A stretch of DNA of 64,000 bases from NCBI GenBank assembly GCA_948567375.1, contig OX419765.1, forward strand, positions 1-64,000, read 5' to 3'. Of the stretch, positions 24,276 through 36,200 are shown one piece after another. The DNA comes from Lunularia cruciata. Its lineage: Eukaryota; Streptophyta; Marchantiopsida; Lunulariales; Lunulariaceae. The notes under the pieces are model-generated. The model saw only the letters and a list, made by a program, of their open reading frames with translations, searched no databases and was not told where the DNA came from. Both the position numbers and the translations under genes were made by a program. The first letter of the stretch is position 1. Each line of letters begins with the position of its first letter.

Positions 24276-25817
24276 ATGAAATTAGCTTATTGGATGTATG
24301 CTGGCCCTGCTCATATTGGAACTCTCCGAGTAGCTAGTTCTTTTAAAAATGTACATGCTATTATGCATGCTCCTTTAGGAGATGATTATTTTAATGTTAT
24401 GCGTTCTATGTTAGAACGTGAAAGAGATTTTACTCCTGTAACTGCGAGTATTGTGGATCGTCACGTATTAGCTCGTGGATCGCAAGAAAAAGTAGTTGAT
24501 AATATTACTCGAAAAGATAAGCAAGAACGCCCAGATTTAATTGTCTTAACTCCGACTTGTACTTCAAGTATTTTACAAGAAGATTTACAAAATTTTGTCG
24601 ATAGAGCTGCTATGAGTTCTGATTCTGATGTAATTCTTGCAGATGTAAATCATTACCGAGTTAACGAACTTCAAGCTGCTGATAGAACATTAGAACAAGT
24701 AGTACGTTACTACTTAGAAAAAGCTCGAAGACAAGGGAATTTAAATATATCTTTAACAGATAAACCATCAGCAAATATTATTGGTATTTTTACATTAGGT
24801 TTTCATAATCAACATGATTGTCGTGAATTAAAACGTTTATTACAAGATTTAGGAATTAAAATTAATCAAATAATTCCTGAAGGAGGTTTTGTTGAAAATC
24901 TTTATGAATTACCAAAAGCTTGGTTTAATTTGGTACCTTATCGTGAAGTAGGATTAATGACAGCATTATATTTAGAAAAAGAGTTTGGAATGCCTTATAT
25001 ATCTACAACTCCTATGGGAGTTGTAGATATAGCTAATTGTATTCGACAAATACAAAAACAGATAAATGTATGGGCTCCAATTTTATTAAAAAAAAAATTT
25101 GATTTTGAGCCTTATATTGATGAACAAACCAGATTTATTTCTCAAGCTGCTTGGTTTTCAAGATCTATAGATTGTCAAAATTTAACAGGAAAAAAAGCAG
25201 TTGTTTTTGGTGATGCAACTCATGCTGCTTCGATTACTAAAATTCTTGCTTGTGAAATGGGGATTCGAGTTAGTTGTACCGGAACTTATTGTAAACATGA
25301 CGAAGAATGGTTTAGAGAACAAGTTCAAAATTTTTGTGATGAAATACTTATTACAGATGATCATACAAAAGTAGGGGACATGATTGCTCGTATTGAACCT
25401 TCCGCTATTTTTGGTACTCAAATGGAACGTCATATTGGTAAACGTCTTGATATTCCCTGTGGAGTAATTTCTTCACCAGTTCATATTCAAAATTTTCCTT
25501 TAGGTTATAGGCCTTTTTTAGGTTATGAAGGTACTAATCAAATAGCAGATTTAGTTTATAATTCTTTTACTTTAGGAATGGAAGATCATCTTTTAGAAAT
25601 TTTTGGTGGTCACGATACTAAAGAAGTTATCACTAAATCTCTCTCAACAGATACAGATTTAACTTGGAATTCTGAAAGTCAATTAGAATTAAGTAAAATT
25701 CCAGGTTTTGTTAGAGGTAAAATAAAACGAAACACTGAAAAATTTGCACGACAAAATAAAATTACAAAAATAACTGTTGAAGTTATGTATGCAGCAAAAG
25801 AAGATTTAAGTGCATAA
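24276..25817 (+). CDS. chlB: light-independent protochlorophyllide reductase subunit B
   Basis: A 513-aa subunit of the nitrogenase-like DPOR enzyme. With ChlN it forms the catalytic NB protein, which reduces protochlorophyllide in the dark. It starts [20 protein letters not shown]. Conserved stretches include [20 protein letters not shown] and [14 protein letters not shown] (nitrogenase-like P-cluster region). The length equals the liverwort ORF513. ChlN and ChlL are not in the window. Lost in angiosperms, so its presence supports a bryophyte or gymnosperm origin. Confidence 0.97.
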   Translation: MKLAYWMYAGPAHIGTLRVASSFKNVHAIMHAPLGDDYFNVMRSMLERERDFTPVTASIVDRHVLARGSQEKVVDNITRKDKQERPDLIVLTPTCTSSILQEDLQNFVDRAAMSSDSDVILADVNHYRVNELQAADRTLEQVVRYYLEKARRQGNLNISLTDKPSANIIGIFTLGFHNQHDCRELKRLLQDLGIKINQIIPEGGFVENLYELPKAWFNLVPYREVGLMTALYLEKEFGMPYISTTPMGVVDIANCIRQIQKQINVWAPILLKKKFDFEPYIDEQTRFISQAAWFSRSIDCQNLTGKKAVVFGDATHAASITKILACEMGIRVSCTGTYCKHDEEWFREQVQNFCDEILITDDHTKVGDMIARIEPSAIFGTQMERHIGKRLDIPCGVISSPVHIQNFPLGYRPFLGYEGTNQIADLVYNSFTLGMEDHLLEIFGGHDTKEVITKSLSTDTDLTWNSESQLELSKIPGFVRGKIKRNTEKFARQNKITKITVEVMYAAKEDLSA

Positions 25818-25925
25818 AAATTTTTTCTTTTTAGTCAATAATCGTTTTTTTTTATTCAAAAATTTTTTCTATATATTTTTTATTTCATTTTATTACAATT
25901 AATAAAAAGAAAACAAAAAAGTCAA

Positions 25926-25991
25926 TTTTTGTTTTCTTCAAAATGAAAAGATTTATTGTAATAAATCTTTTCATTTTGAAGAAAACAAAAA
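25926..25991 (+). terminator. perfect stem-loop 3' of chlB
   Basis: Arms of 31 bases (TTTTTGTTTTCTTCAAAATG... and its complement) around a GTA loop. One of the longest perfect stems in the window. Confidence 0.65.
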
Positions 25992-26027
25992 AAAATTTAT
26001 CAAAAAACTTAAGTTAAGGAGATTTTT

Positions 26028-26189
26028 ATGAATCAATTTTTTTGTTTTGTGCAATTGTTTTTTTACTATCCGTTTCTTTTCGTTTTCTTATATATTTATT
26101 TAGTTTTTTTTATTCCAAAAACAAATAATATAAATTTTTCAAATCTTTTTCTATTTTTATCAAAATGGATAAAAATGAAAAATCAATAA
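26028..26189 (+). CDS. unrecognised small ORF (53 aa) between chlB and trnK
   Basis: I do not recognise it. ATG 26028 follows AAGGAG at 26016-26021 by 6 nt, and the leader AAGTTAAGGAGATTTTTATG looks like that of atpH. The product has a very hydrophobic first 30 residues (MNQFFCFVQLFFYYPFLFVF...) and a basic tail (KWIKMKNQ), so it could be a single-span membrane peptide. It sits between two strong stem-loops, the second of which contains its stop codon. Against it: AT-rich DNA readily yields Phe/Leu/Tyr-rich frames, and no family is recognised. Confidence 0.3.
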   Translation: MNQFFCFVQLFFYYPFLFVFLYIYLVFFIPKTNNINFSNLFLFLSKWIKMKNQ

Positions 26190-26236
26190 ATTTGAACGAA
26201 TTAAAAAACATTTCAAATTTATTGATTTTTCATTTT
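26172..26236 (+). terminator. stem-loop after the 53-aa ORF
   Basis: A perfect 23-bp inverted repeat (AAAATGAAAAATCAATAAATT... and its complement) with a 19-nt loop. The left arm includes the stop codon at 26187-26189. Confidence 0.55.
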
Positions 26237-26252
26237 GAAGTGTAAAATAGAA

Positions 26253-26281
26253 TTGACAATACTAATTCACATACATATAAT
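26253..26281 (+). promoter_or_regulatory. consensus promoter for trnK
   Basis: Perfect TTGACA (26253-26258), a 17-nt spacer, perfect TATAAT (26276-26281). The trnK 5' exon starts 29 nt downstream. Confidence 0.65.
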
Positions 26282-26346
26282 TGTGTTAATGTTTCTTATT
26301 TTTATTTTAGGGTTGCTAACTCAATGGTAGAGTACTCGGCTTTTAA

Positions 26347-28475
26347 GTGCGACTTGGATTTTTACACATTTAGATGAAATACAAAATTCATCCATACCGT
26401 TGACAAGGTTTGTAAAATTACGACTAATCTTAAAAGGAAACTTTACAGAAAAAATAGCATGTCGTTTTTTTTTGTTCCATTAATTATTAAAATAAATTTC
26501 AAATTTAATGGAAAAATTTATAAGTCAATTAAAGTTAATGGATAAAGCTCAATTGCTTAAATCATAGGTAAAAGAAGAACCAGCTTCTATTTCAAATTTT
26601 TTTGAAATATTCTCTTTATTTATTTGAAAAATTGTTAAAAGATTTTTAAATCGTCAATAAATGAGAAAAATTCCTATTAATTTTTTTAGGTTTTTTACCA
26701 GAAATGAATCCTAAATACTTTAATAAATGTGGCTGAAAATGACCAGTATGATGACTAATATAAAATATTTATTAAGTCAGAAGAACAATCAATAAAAAAA
26801 TATGAATCAATTTATGTTTTTTTGTTTAAAAGATTGTACTATGTATTTTCTTTATTCTTTTATATTTTACAAAATAATGAAATGAGACTTATAGTGAAAG
26901 TTTTGTCTACTATTGAAAAAAAAAGTTGTTCGAAAAAACAATTTATATATATATTCTTTTTTCAAGAAAATTTTTACGGACTTGCATATAATAGATTGAT
27001 AAATAAAACAAATTCTAAAAATTTTTTTTTTTGGGTTAAAAAATAATTTTAATTTTTTAACAATAAAACGCCTTATAACAAAAATACGTCAATCTAATTA
27101 TTTATTTTTTTTTTCTAAACAATCAATAAATAATATTGTCAATTTAAAAGAAGTTATAGTTATTATTTTTGATGTTATTTTTTTATTTCAATCAAAAAAA
27201 TCTTTAATAAATAAAAAAAAGAAAATAAATAGTTACCAATCTATTCATTCTCTATTTTCTTTTATGGAAAATAATTTTTATAATTCAACTAATTTTTTAG
27301 ATATTACAATACCTTACTTTTTTCACCCAGAAATGTTGATTCGAATTTTTCGTAGACGTATTCAAGATATTCCATTTTTGCATTTTTTGCGAATTTTTTT
27401 TCATAAAAATAAAAATTTGAATATTTTAAACATAGACACTTTTTTTTATTTAAAAAAAAATCAGTTTTTTTGTTTTTTATGGAATTTTTATATTTATGAG
27501 TTTGAATATCTTTTAAATACTATATGGCAAAAATTTTATAAATTTCAAACAATACTTTTTTGGGATTTTATTGACGAAACAAATTCTGTTCAAAAAATAA
27601 AACACATATTAAAAACATCAAAAAAATTAATTGAAAAAAATATTGTAAAACAAAATAATTTAATTCATTATATAAGATATCAAAATAATTTAATTATAAC
27701 TTTAAATAATAATGATTTTTTAATTTTTGAAAATTGGAAACACTTTTTTCTTCGTTTTTGGCAACAATATTTTCATGTTTGGGTTGAACCATCTAGAATT
27801 TCAATTAAAAGTTTATTTAAAAATTCACTTTCTTTTTTAGGATATATTTTTATATTGAAAACTCCAGGTGTAATAGTTCAAGTTCAAATAATTAATTATT
27901 TTACAAATGTTCATTTAATAAAAAAAGAATTTTGTAGTATTATTCCAATAATACCTTTAATTAGACTTTTAGCTAAAGAAAAATTCTGTGATATTTTAGG
28001 ACGTCCACTTTGTAAATTATCTTGGACAACATTAACTGATAATGAAATTTTTGAACGATTTAATCAAATAATTAAAAATATTTTTAGTTATTATAGTGGA
28101 TGTTTTAATAAAAAAGGTTTATATCAATTACAATATATTTTTCGATTTTCCTGCGCTAAAACTTTAGCGTGTAAACATAAAAGTACAATTCGTACTGTTT
28201 GGAAAAAATATGGTTCAAATTTATTAACAAACTCTATTGATTTAGAAAAAACAAAATTAATTTCTTTAAATTTTGGACAAATAACTTCTTACAAAAAAAA
28301 TTATTGGTATTTAAATATTATTCAAATCAATTATTTAGCACATTTATTACAAAAATTGAAATTATAAAAATAATAAAGAGCACATAGAGAAAGCCGTATG
28401 CAATAAAAATTGCAAGTACGGTTTGGGAAGAGATGTTTTATTTTTTATAACAAAAAAATAATTAGTCTACTTCAT
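26347..28475 (+). other. group II intron of trnK carrying matK
   Basis: A 2129-nt intron that starts GTGCG. Domain V is at about 28387-28428 (AAAGCCGTATGCAAT pairing with ATTGCAAGTACGGTTTGG), and the 3' end is TTCAT. It is the only intron here that hosts a maturase gene. Confidence 0.92.
26882..28367 (+). CDS. matK: maturase K, reading frame interrupted by a T11 run
   Basis: Group II intron splicing factor encoded in the trnK intron. The long frame from ATG 27264 (367 aa) holds most of MatK. This includes HPEMLIRIFRRRIQDIPFLH and the domain X block with SCAKTLACKHKSTIRTVWKK (nt about 28151-28210). A typical MatK N-terminus (EKKSCSKKQFIYIFFFQENF then YGLAYN) sits upstream in another frame, from ATG 26882 to a stop at 27044-27046. 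The frames differ by one base at the T run 27021-27031. With ten T instead of eleven the frame would stay open throughout, giving about 494 aa, a normal MatK size. Either this is a true frameshift, or a sequencing error, or slippage is used. From memory M. polymorpha also carries a 370-aa form (ORF370i). Confidence 0.85.
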
Positions 28476-28580
28476 CCGACGAGTTCCGGGTTCGAGCCCC
28501 GGGCAACCCAAATTAATAAAATTCAGAGAGTTTTTTGATATAAAAATATATCAATTTATATTCAAATATTTGAATATGAG

Positions 28581-28609
28581 TTGACATACTCATGTCATAT
28601 GTGTAATAC
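28581..28609 (+). promoter_or_regulatory. psbA promoter
   Basis: Perfect TTGACA (28581-28586), a 17-nt spacer, TAATAC (28604-28609), about 60 nt before psbA. A TATATG-like element between the boxes recalls the psbA promoter of other land plants. Confidence 0.7.
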
Positions 28610-28656
28610 TATAAATTAACAAGTTTAAATATTTGGGAAACTCTTAATTACTTTAA

Positions 28657-29733
<1,077 letters not shown>

Positions 29734-29820
29734 TATCCTTAAAAGGTTAAAAAATAATAATCAATTTATTATTTAGTCATAATTTTTAAAACTAAAAATT
29801 TAAAAAAGGAAAAAACTAAA

Positions 29821-29863
29821 AAATAATGACCTTTGAGACTTGAAATCTTAAAGGTCATTATTT
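29821..29863 (+). terminator. stem-loop 3' of psbA
   Basis: An outer 14-bp stem (AAATAATGACCTTT and complement) with a further partial inner stem. It is placed between psbA and trnH. Confidence 0.65.
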
Positions 29864-29883
29864 CTTTTTAATAGACTTAAAAG

Positions 29884-29958
29884 GGCGGACGTAGCCAAGT
29901 GGATTAAGGCAGTGGGTTGTGGATCCTCTACGCGCGGGTTCGATTCCCGTCGTTCGCC
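29884..29958 (+). tRNA. trnH-GUG: tRNA-His(GUG)
   Basis: A 75-nt cloverleaf. Acceptor GCGGACG/CGTTCGC with the extra G at position -1 encoded and facing C73. Anticodon GTG in GTTGTGGATC. Confidence 0.95.
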
Positions 29959-30236
29959 CAATAATAAAAAAAATGAAATTTTTTTTTAGTTGACGTAAGC
30001 CTTTGTTTGTGTCATTATAATGAAGATGACATAAAAATATATTATTTAAATACTTGAAAATTACTCTTATAAAAAAGCTATTTTATATCAATAATTGGAA
30101 TAAAATAAACATATCATAGTTTTCTTTATAGAGTAAAAACAATATAAATAAATAATTTTTAATTTAAACTTATTTATTTGAAAATTTTTAAACAAATATA
30201 TTTATTAATAAAGTCTTATGTAACTGTTGTAAAAAA

Positions 30237-33200
30237 ATGAAACAAAAATTACCAAAAAAAAATTTTTTATATAAAAATTTAGATTTAGATGAAATACAAA
30301 AAACTAAAAATTTATTAAATGCGTGGACAAAATGGAGTTTAATTAGATTATTTTTTGGAACATTTTCCAATAAACGACATCTTATTAATTTATTTGATTT
30401 TCAAATTTTAACTTCATTTATTTTTCGTGATTTACGTAATTCAAAAAACAAAAAAATGTTTCTATTCAATATTTTAGTATTTTTTACATTACCCTTTTTT
30501 TTTTATTCTTTAAATCAAAAAAGTATTATTGAAAAAAAAAATTTCAATTTGCTAAAAATTCAAAAACAAAATTTGAATGAAAAAAATAATAAAAGTGTAT
30601 TCAAAAGTTACTTTAATATTTTAAATAAAAATTTTGATATTTTTTTACATAACTTTTTTTCCTTAAAAAAAGAAAAAAAATTATATAAAAATTATTTGTT
30701 AAATTTAAATGATTTTTATTATAATAAAAAAAAAGAAAATTTAAACTTATATTGGTGGAAATTTTTGGTTTTAGAACAAATTGTATATCATTGGAAAATA
30801 TCTGAAGAATCGTTATCTAGAATTAAAGTTTTATTAGAAAAGAAAAATATTGATGATTTGAAACATTTTTTTGAATTTTATATTAATCATAAAATGTATG
30901 AAAATAATAATTGGGAATATTATTTCTATTCAATTTTTTCAAATCAATTAAAAAAAAATATAATTAATACTAAAATTAATAAAAATAGTATTGGTTTTGA
31001 AGTTTTTTATGCTTTTTGTGAAAAACTTTTATTTGAAGTTGATTTTTTATCTAAACAAGATTATTCACAGATTCATTTCAATTATTTTGACAAAATTTAT
31101 TATCTAAATAAATTTTGCAAAACAATAGTAAATAAAGAGTTTCTTTGGTGGAACAAAAAGATATTTCAAAATTTAAAATACTTTGGTGAATCAGATCAAA
31201 AAGTTATTAAATCATATTTTTTAATAAAAAATAAAGGAGATCTTTATTTTCATAATTATATTGAATTTTCAACTTGGCAATTATATAAAAATTTGTGTTT
31301 AGAACTAAAACAAACGAATTCATTAAAATCTTTTAACACATTTTATAAATTAAATAATTCTGAATTTTTTTTAAGATTAGAAGATATTTTTTCAAATTAT
31401 CTATATAAATTTTCTAAATATATTATATATGAAAAAAAGAAATCTAAAAAAAAAATAACAAACTCTTTTTTTCATAAAATTATTAATAAAAATTTTGATT
31501 ATTTTTTTCATGTTAATATTCCTTTATATTTTGATTTAAATAATTTATTGTTTGATTGGATAACCAAAAATTTTTATATTAACAATAAACTTTTTATAAA
31601 ATCACTACTAATTAATTCAAGTCTATCACAATTGAAAAATTTTAATAAAATTTTAGTAAAAAAAAATAGTAACTATATTATAACTAACGTTTTTTCAAAA
31701 CAAACGAAAAAAATAGATCACTTTCCAAAATCAATTTACTATGCGTTTTTTGAAATATTATCAATAAATGAAATCAATAATCATTTTTATTCTAATGATT
31801 TTTTATTAAACAATAAAAAAAAAATAATAAAGAATTTTAATTTAAAAAAAAATAAAATTTCTGATAATTTTCGACTAAAGAATTTATACAAAACACAAAA
31901 TTATTCAAAAAAAAATTTATCAAATTTTTCTTTTTTATTAAATTCTACATACGACATCATTCAACAAAATAGTTCTTTGAATAAAAAAAATAATTTCTTT
32001 TTAAAAAAAACAAACACATTAATTTCTAAAGTTTTTTATCTTTTTTATTTTTATTCTTATAAATATCAAAAATTGAATGTTTATTTTCATTTTATTAGTT
32101 TAAAAAAATCTTCAAAAAAAAAAAATGAGGCATTCTATCTATATTTTCAAAATTTAAGTACATTTTATAAAAAAAAATGGAATAAAAATGCTAAATATAA
32201 AAATCAAAGTTTCATTTTACGTAATAAAAAAGAATTATTAGAAACTAATTTTTTTGTTTTATTAGCAAAAATGAAATATAATTTACAATTTGTTCAAAAT
32301 AAAAAAATTGTCAATTTTTGGAATTCAATTAAACAATCAAATAATTTAGTTAATAAATGTTATTTACAAAACAATAATTTTATAAAAAAAAATTTAATTA
32401 ATAAAAATTCAATAAATTGGAAAAAAGTTAGAAATAAATTATTTATTTATAATATTCACTATAAAAAAATTATTTTTAATAAAACAAAAATGAGATTTTT
32501 TTATTTTTCAAAAAAAGTCATTTTGAAAACTTTTTTTATGAAAAAACAAAAATTAAATATTTTCAAACTTTATTTTGAAAATTTTCAAAAATATCAGTTT
32601 CATTTCAAGAAATTGAAAAATCTTTTAAACTTTTCTGAAATTTTCATTAAACCTAGCAATGAAAAGTTAAAAACAAACCAATTGTGTAAAATATCTAATT
32701 CTATTAATAATAATTTAGTGACTACTTTTTATTTTACTGATAAAGAATTTAATGTTTTTCTTATAGAGTTATTTGCTTCTGAAATTAACAATGATTTTTT
32801 AATCAAATTTTTTGAAAAATCTATTTATTACACAATATATAAAGATCAAGAAATTTTGTTTAATTCTATTAAAAATAAGCACTTACTACAAACTTTTTTT
32901 GAAAAAAAACAGATTATAACTTTTATAGATTTTTTACAAAATTCTCAATTAAAGTATAATAATCGATTTATTTTTCATTTAGAAAAAAAAAATTCTAATA
33001 ATTTTGCTTTATTATATTTACAATTATTAAAAATTTTAAAAAAAAACACAAAAAATTTTCTATCTATTAAGAAATTAAAACCTTTAATCAAAAATAAAAA
33101 TTTATTTATTAAATCTAAATTCTCAAACGTTTTTTTTGGAAAAAATTCTTTCATTTTTAATGAATTGTACGGTTTTTCAAATTTTTTAAATTTGAATTTT

Positions 33201-36200
33201 TTCCAAGAAAATAAATCAAAATTTGAAATTTTTTGGAATGACCCGTCGTTTTTTCAAAACATTTTATTGAAAAAAACTGATTACAAAGAATTAAAACAAA
33301 AAAATTTACAACCAAACTTGAAAAATATTTATATTAACTCTTATTATAAATTAACATTTTCCGAACTCTTAAACAACTTAATTTATACGAATTACAAAAC
33401 TTTTGAATGGATTAATCAATTTATATTTTATTCTAATAATTATAAAAGTAAAAAAAAACTAGAAAAAAATTATAACAAAACGAATTTTAATAACAAAAAG
33501 CAAATCAAAATAGTAAAAAATTTCAAAAAAAATAAATTATTTCAAACTTATAGTTCATGGTTTTTTACTTTGGAATGGTGGGAATATAATACTTATATAA
33601 TCTTAGAAATTATTCAAGAAGGTTTTTTTAAAATTAAAGATTGTTTTGAATATGTCACAAATAAAAATAATAAAATAAGTCAAAAAATTTTTAAAAATTT
33701 TTGGAATTATAACAAAAAATTTTTAAAAACCCTATTTTTTAATAATTCAAAATTGAAATGGAATTTACGTTTTTTTAATGAAGTTAATTACAAAAAAACC
33801 CCCTTATTCAATTTTATATGGTCTAATTCTTTTTTAATAAACAATTATAATAATTTACATTGGGCAATTTTTAGTTTAATTACATTTATTTTGTTATCTT
33901 ATCAACAATTTTTTTCCATTTTAATAGGTTCTGATTTTATTCATTTATGGAAAAATTTTGAAATAATTCAATATTTAACAGATCCTTCACGAGGTTTATA
34001 TTTTACTAAATTAATGCGTCGTAATAAAGCCCAATTCAATAAAACAGAAAATTTCCTTATTTATTTTTTGCAAAATTTAGTACACTATATTACAAATATT
34101 AAATTTTATTTATTAACAAAAAAAAATTTGAAAAAATGGTTAAATAATCATAAAAGTTTAGATCTTTCTCGTAGAAAACGGAAATTATTAGTTCAATCTT
34201 TAATTACACATAATAAAATAACAGAATATGGATTAGAATTATATTCTAATCAACCATTTTTTAATTCTTATTTTGGTTATCAAATAACTAATCAACAAGG
34301 ACTTTTATATTTTCAATACTTAGCTGAATTTTTTGAAAAAAATTTAATGAATACTCCATTAAATTTAGTAAATAAATGGATTATTTTTGCGTTTTGGCAA
34401 AAAATATTTTCTTCACAAACATTGTGGCAAACACAAAATTTTAACTTAGGTTTTCAAAATATACCAGTTCCTTTACAATTTGGATTATCTTATTCAAAAG
34501 GAATTTTATTAATAGGTCCAATAGAAACTGGAAGATCATATTTGATTAAAAATTTAGCAGCAGAATCTTATGTTCCTTTATTAAAAATATCTATAAACAA
34601 ACTTTTATATAATAAACCTGATGTTATAACAGAAAGTTGGATGAATATTTTAATTGAAAGTTTACGTAGATTAAATCTTACTTTGGATTTTGCAAAAAAA
34701 ATGTCGCCTTGTATTATATGGATACAAGATATTCATCAATTAAATGTCAATCGTTTAACTCAAAATGTGGAATCTGATCCAACATTTTTACTTGGTATTT
34801 TATTAAAATATTTTCAAACTGAATTTGTTAAAACTAAAAAAAAAAATCATATAATTGTAATTGGGTCAACTCATTTACCTAAAAAAGTGGATCCAGCCTT
34901 AATTTCTCCAAATAGATTAGAAAAAATAATTAATATTCGATTATTTAATATATCGCAAAGAAAAAAACAATTTCCTATTTTTTTAAAAAAAAAAAATTTT
35001 CAATTAAAAAAAAATATGTTTTTTTTGAATGAATTTGGTTTAAGAACTATGGGTTATAATTTACGAGATTTAGCAACATTAACAAATGAAGTTTTATTAA
35101 TAAGTATTACAAAAAATAAATCATTTGTTGATACTCAAATTTTAAAATTAGCTTTTCATAGACAAATTTTTGGTTTAACTTATACAAATAATAAATTAAA
35201 TTTGAAAAAAATATTTAAAATACTTATTTATAAAATAGGAAAAACTATTATACAAAATATATTAATTAAAAGTTGCAGTGTCAATTTTTTGAATATTGGT
35301 AATGTTTTATGGAAAAAAAATTTTTATTACTTATCTAAATGGTATTTAGAACCTTCTATTGATGAATCAATTATAAAAGAATTGACTATTTTAACACATG
35401 TTTTAGGATGTTTAGCTGGAACAGCTGCTCGAGATTCTTTGTTTTTATTAGAACAAAAAGATGAAAATTCACTTCCTATTGATAAATTAATTGAAAATGA
35501 TTTTACTTTAGCATTTAGTATTTTAGAAAGCTTTTTTTCTGAATTTCCTTGGTTAGAAATATGTAAAAATCATTTTGTTAATTATAAAGAAAATAAAATT
35601 CGTGATTTTCCAACAAAAAACTCTTTAAACATTATGCAAAATGGAATTTTTGCTATCGCAAATAAAAAATTTATTTATACTCAAAATGATTTACAAAATA
35701 AATCATCAATGTCTCAACAAATAAATTTTAATAAAAAAAAAAATTATGAGTTTAAAAATACTTCCTGGTCACCTAGATTTTGGCGTTTGAGTTTTTTTCG
35801 CAGTCATTTATTTGATTGGATTAAAAGACCAAATGATTTTGAATTTTCTTACCAATTTGAATTTTCAAAAAAAAAAGAATTGATTTTTTCTACTAATTTA
35901 CAAAAAAAAAATAATTATGAACAATTTATAGAAAAGAAAAAAAAAGAGCAACTTCTTTATGAACGAATCTTACCTAGAATACGAAGAAGAAATGTCCAAG
36001 AATTAGAGTCTCAGTTTGAAGAAATTTTATTAGAAGAACAATTTGAAATTTTGGGATTTTTTCAATTATCAACACAATATCCCATGGAATATCAATTATA
36101 TAATAAACCTAGATTATTTATTGGAAAACGAATTCTTTGGGATCCTGTAGGTTTATTTTTTCAAAGTCGTCATTTTGTTTTTTCACGTCGAGAATTTTTT

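Larger units (their letters stand above)
26310..28510 (+). tRNA. trnK-UUU: tRNA-Lys(UUU), split by the matK intron
   Basis: The 5' exon is 26310-26346 (37 nt, GGGTTGCTAACTC...CTTTTAA). The 3' exon is 28476-28510 (35 nt, CCGACGAGTTCCGGG...). Joined they give a 72-nt cloverleaf with acceptor GGGTTGC/GCAACCC and anticodon TTT. The exon sizes match other land plants. Confidence 0.95.
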
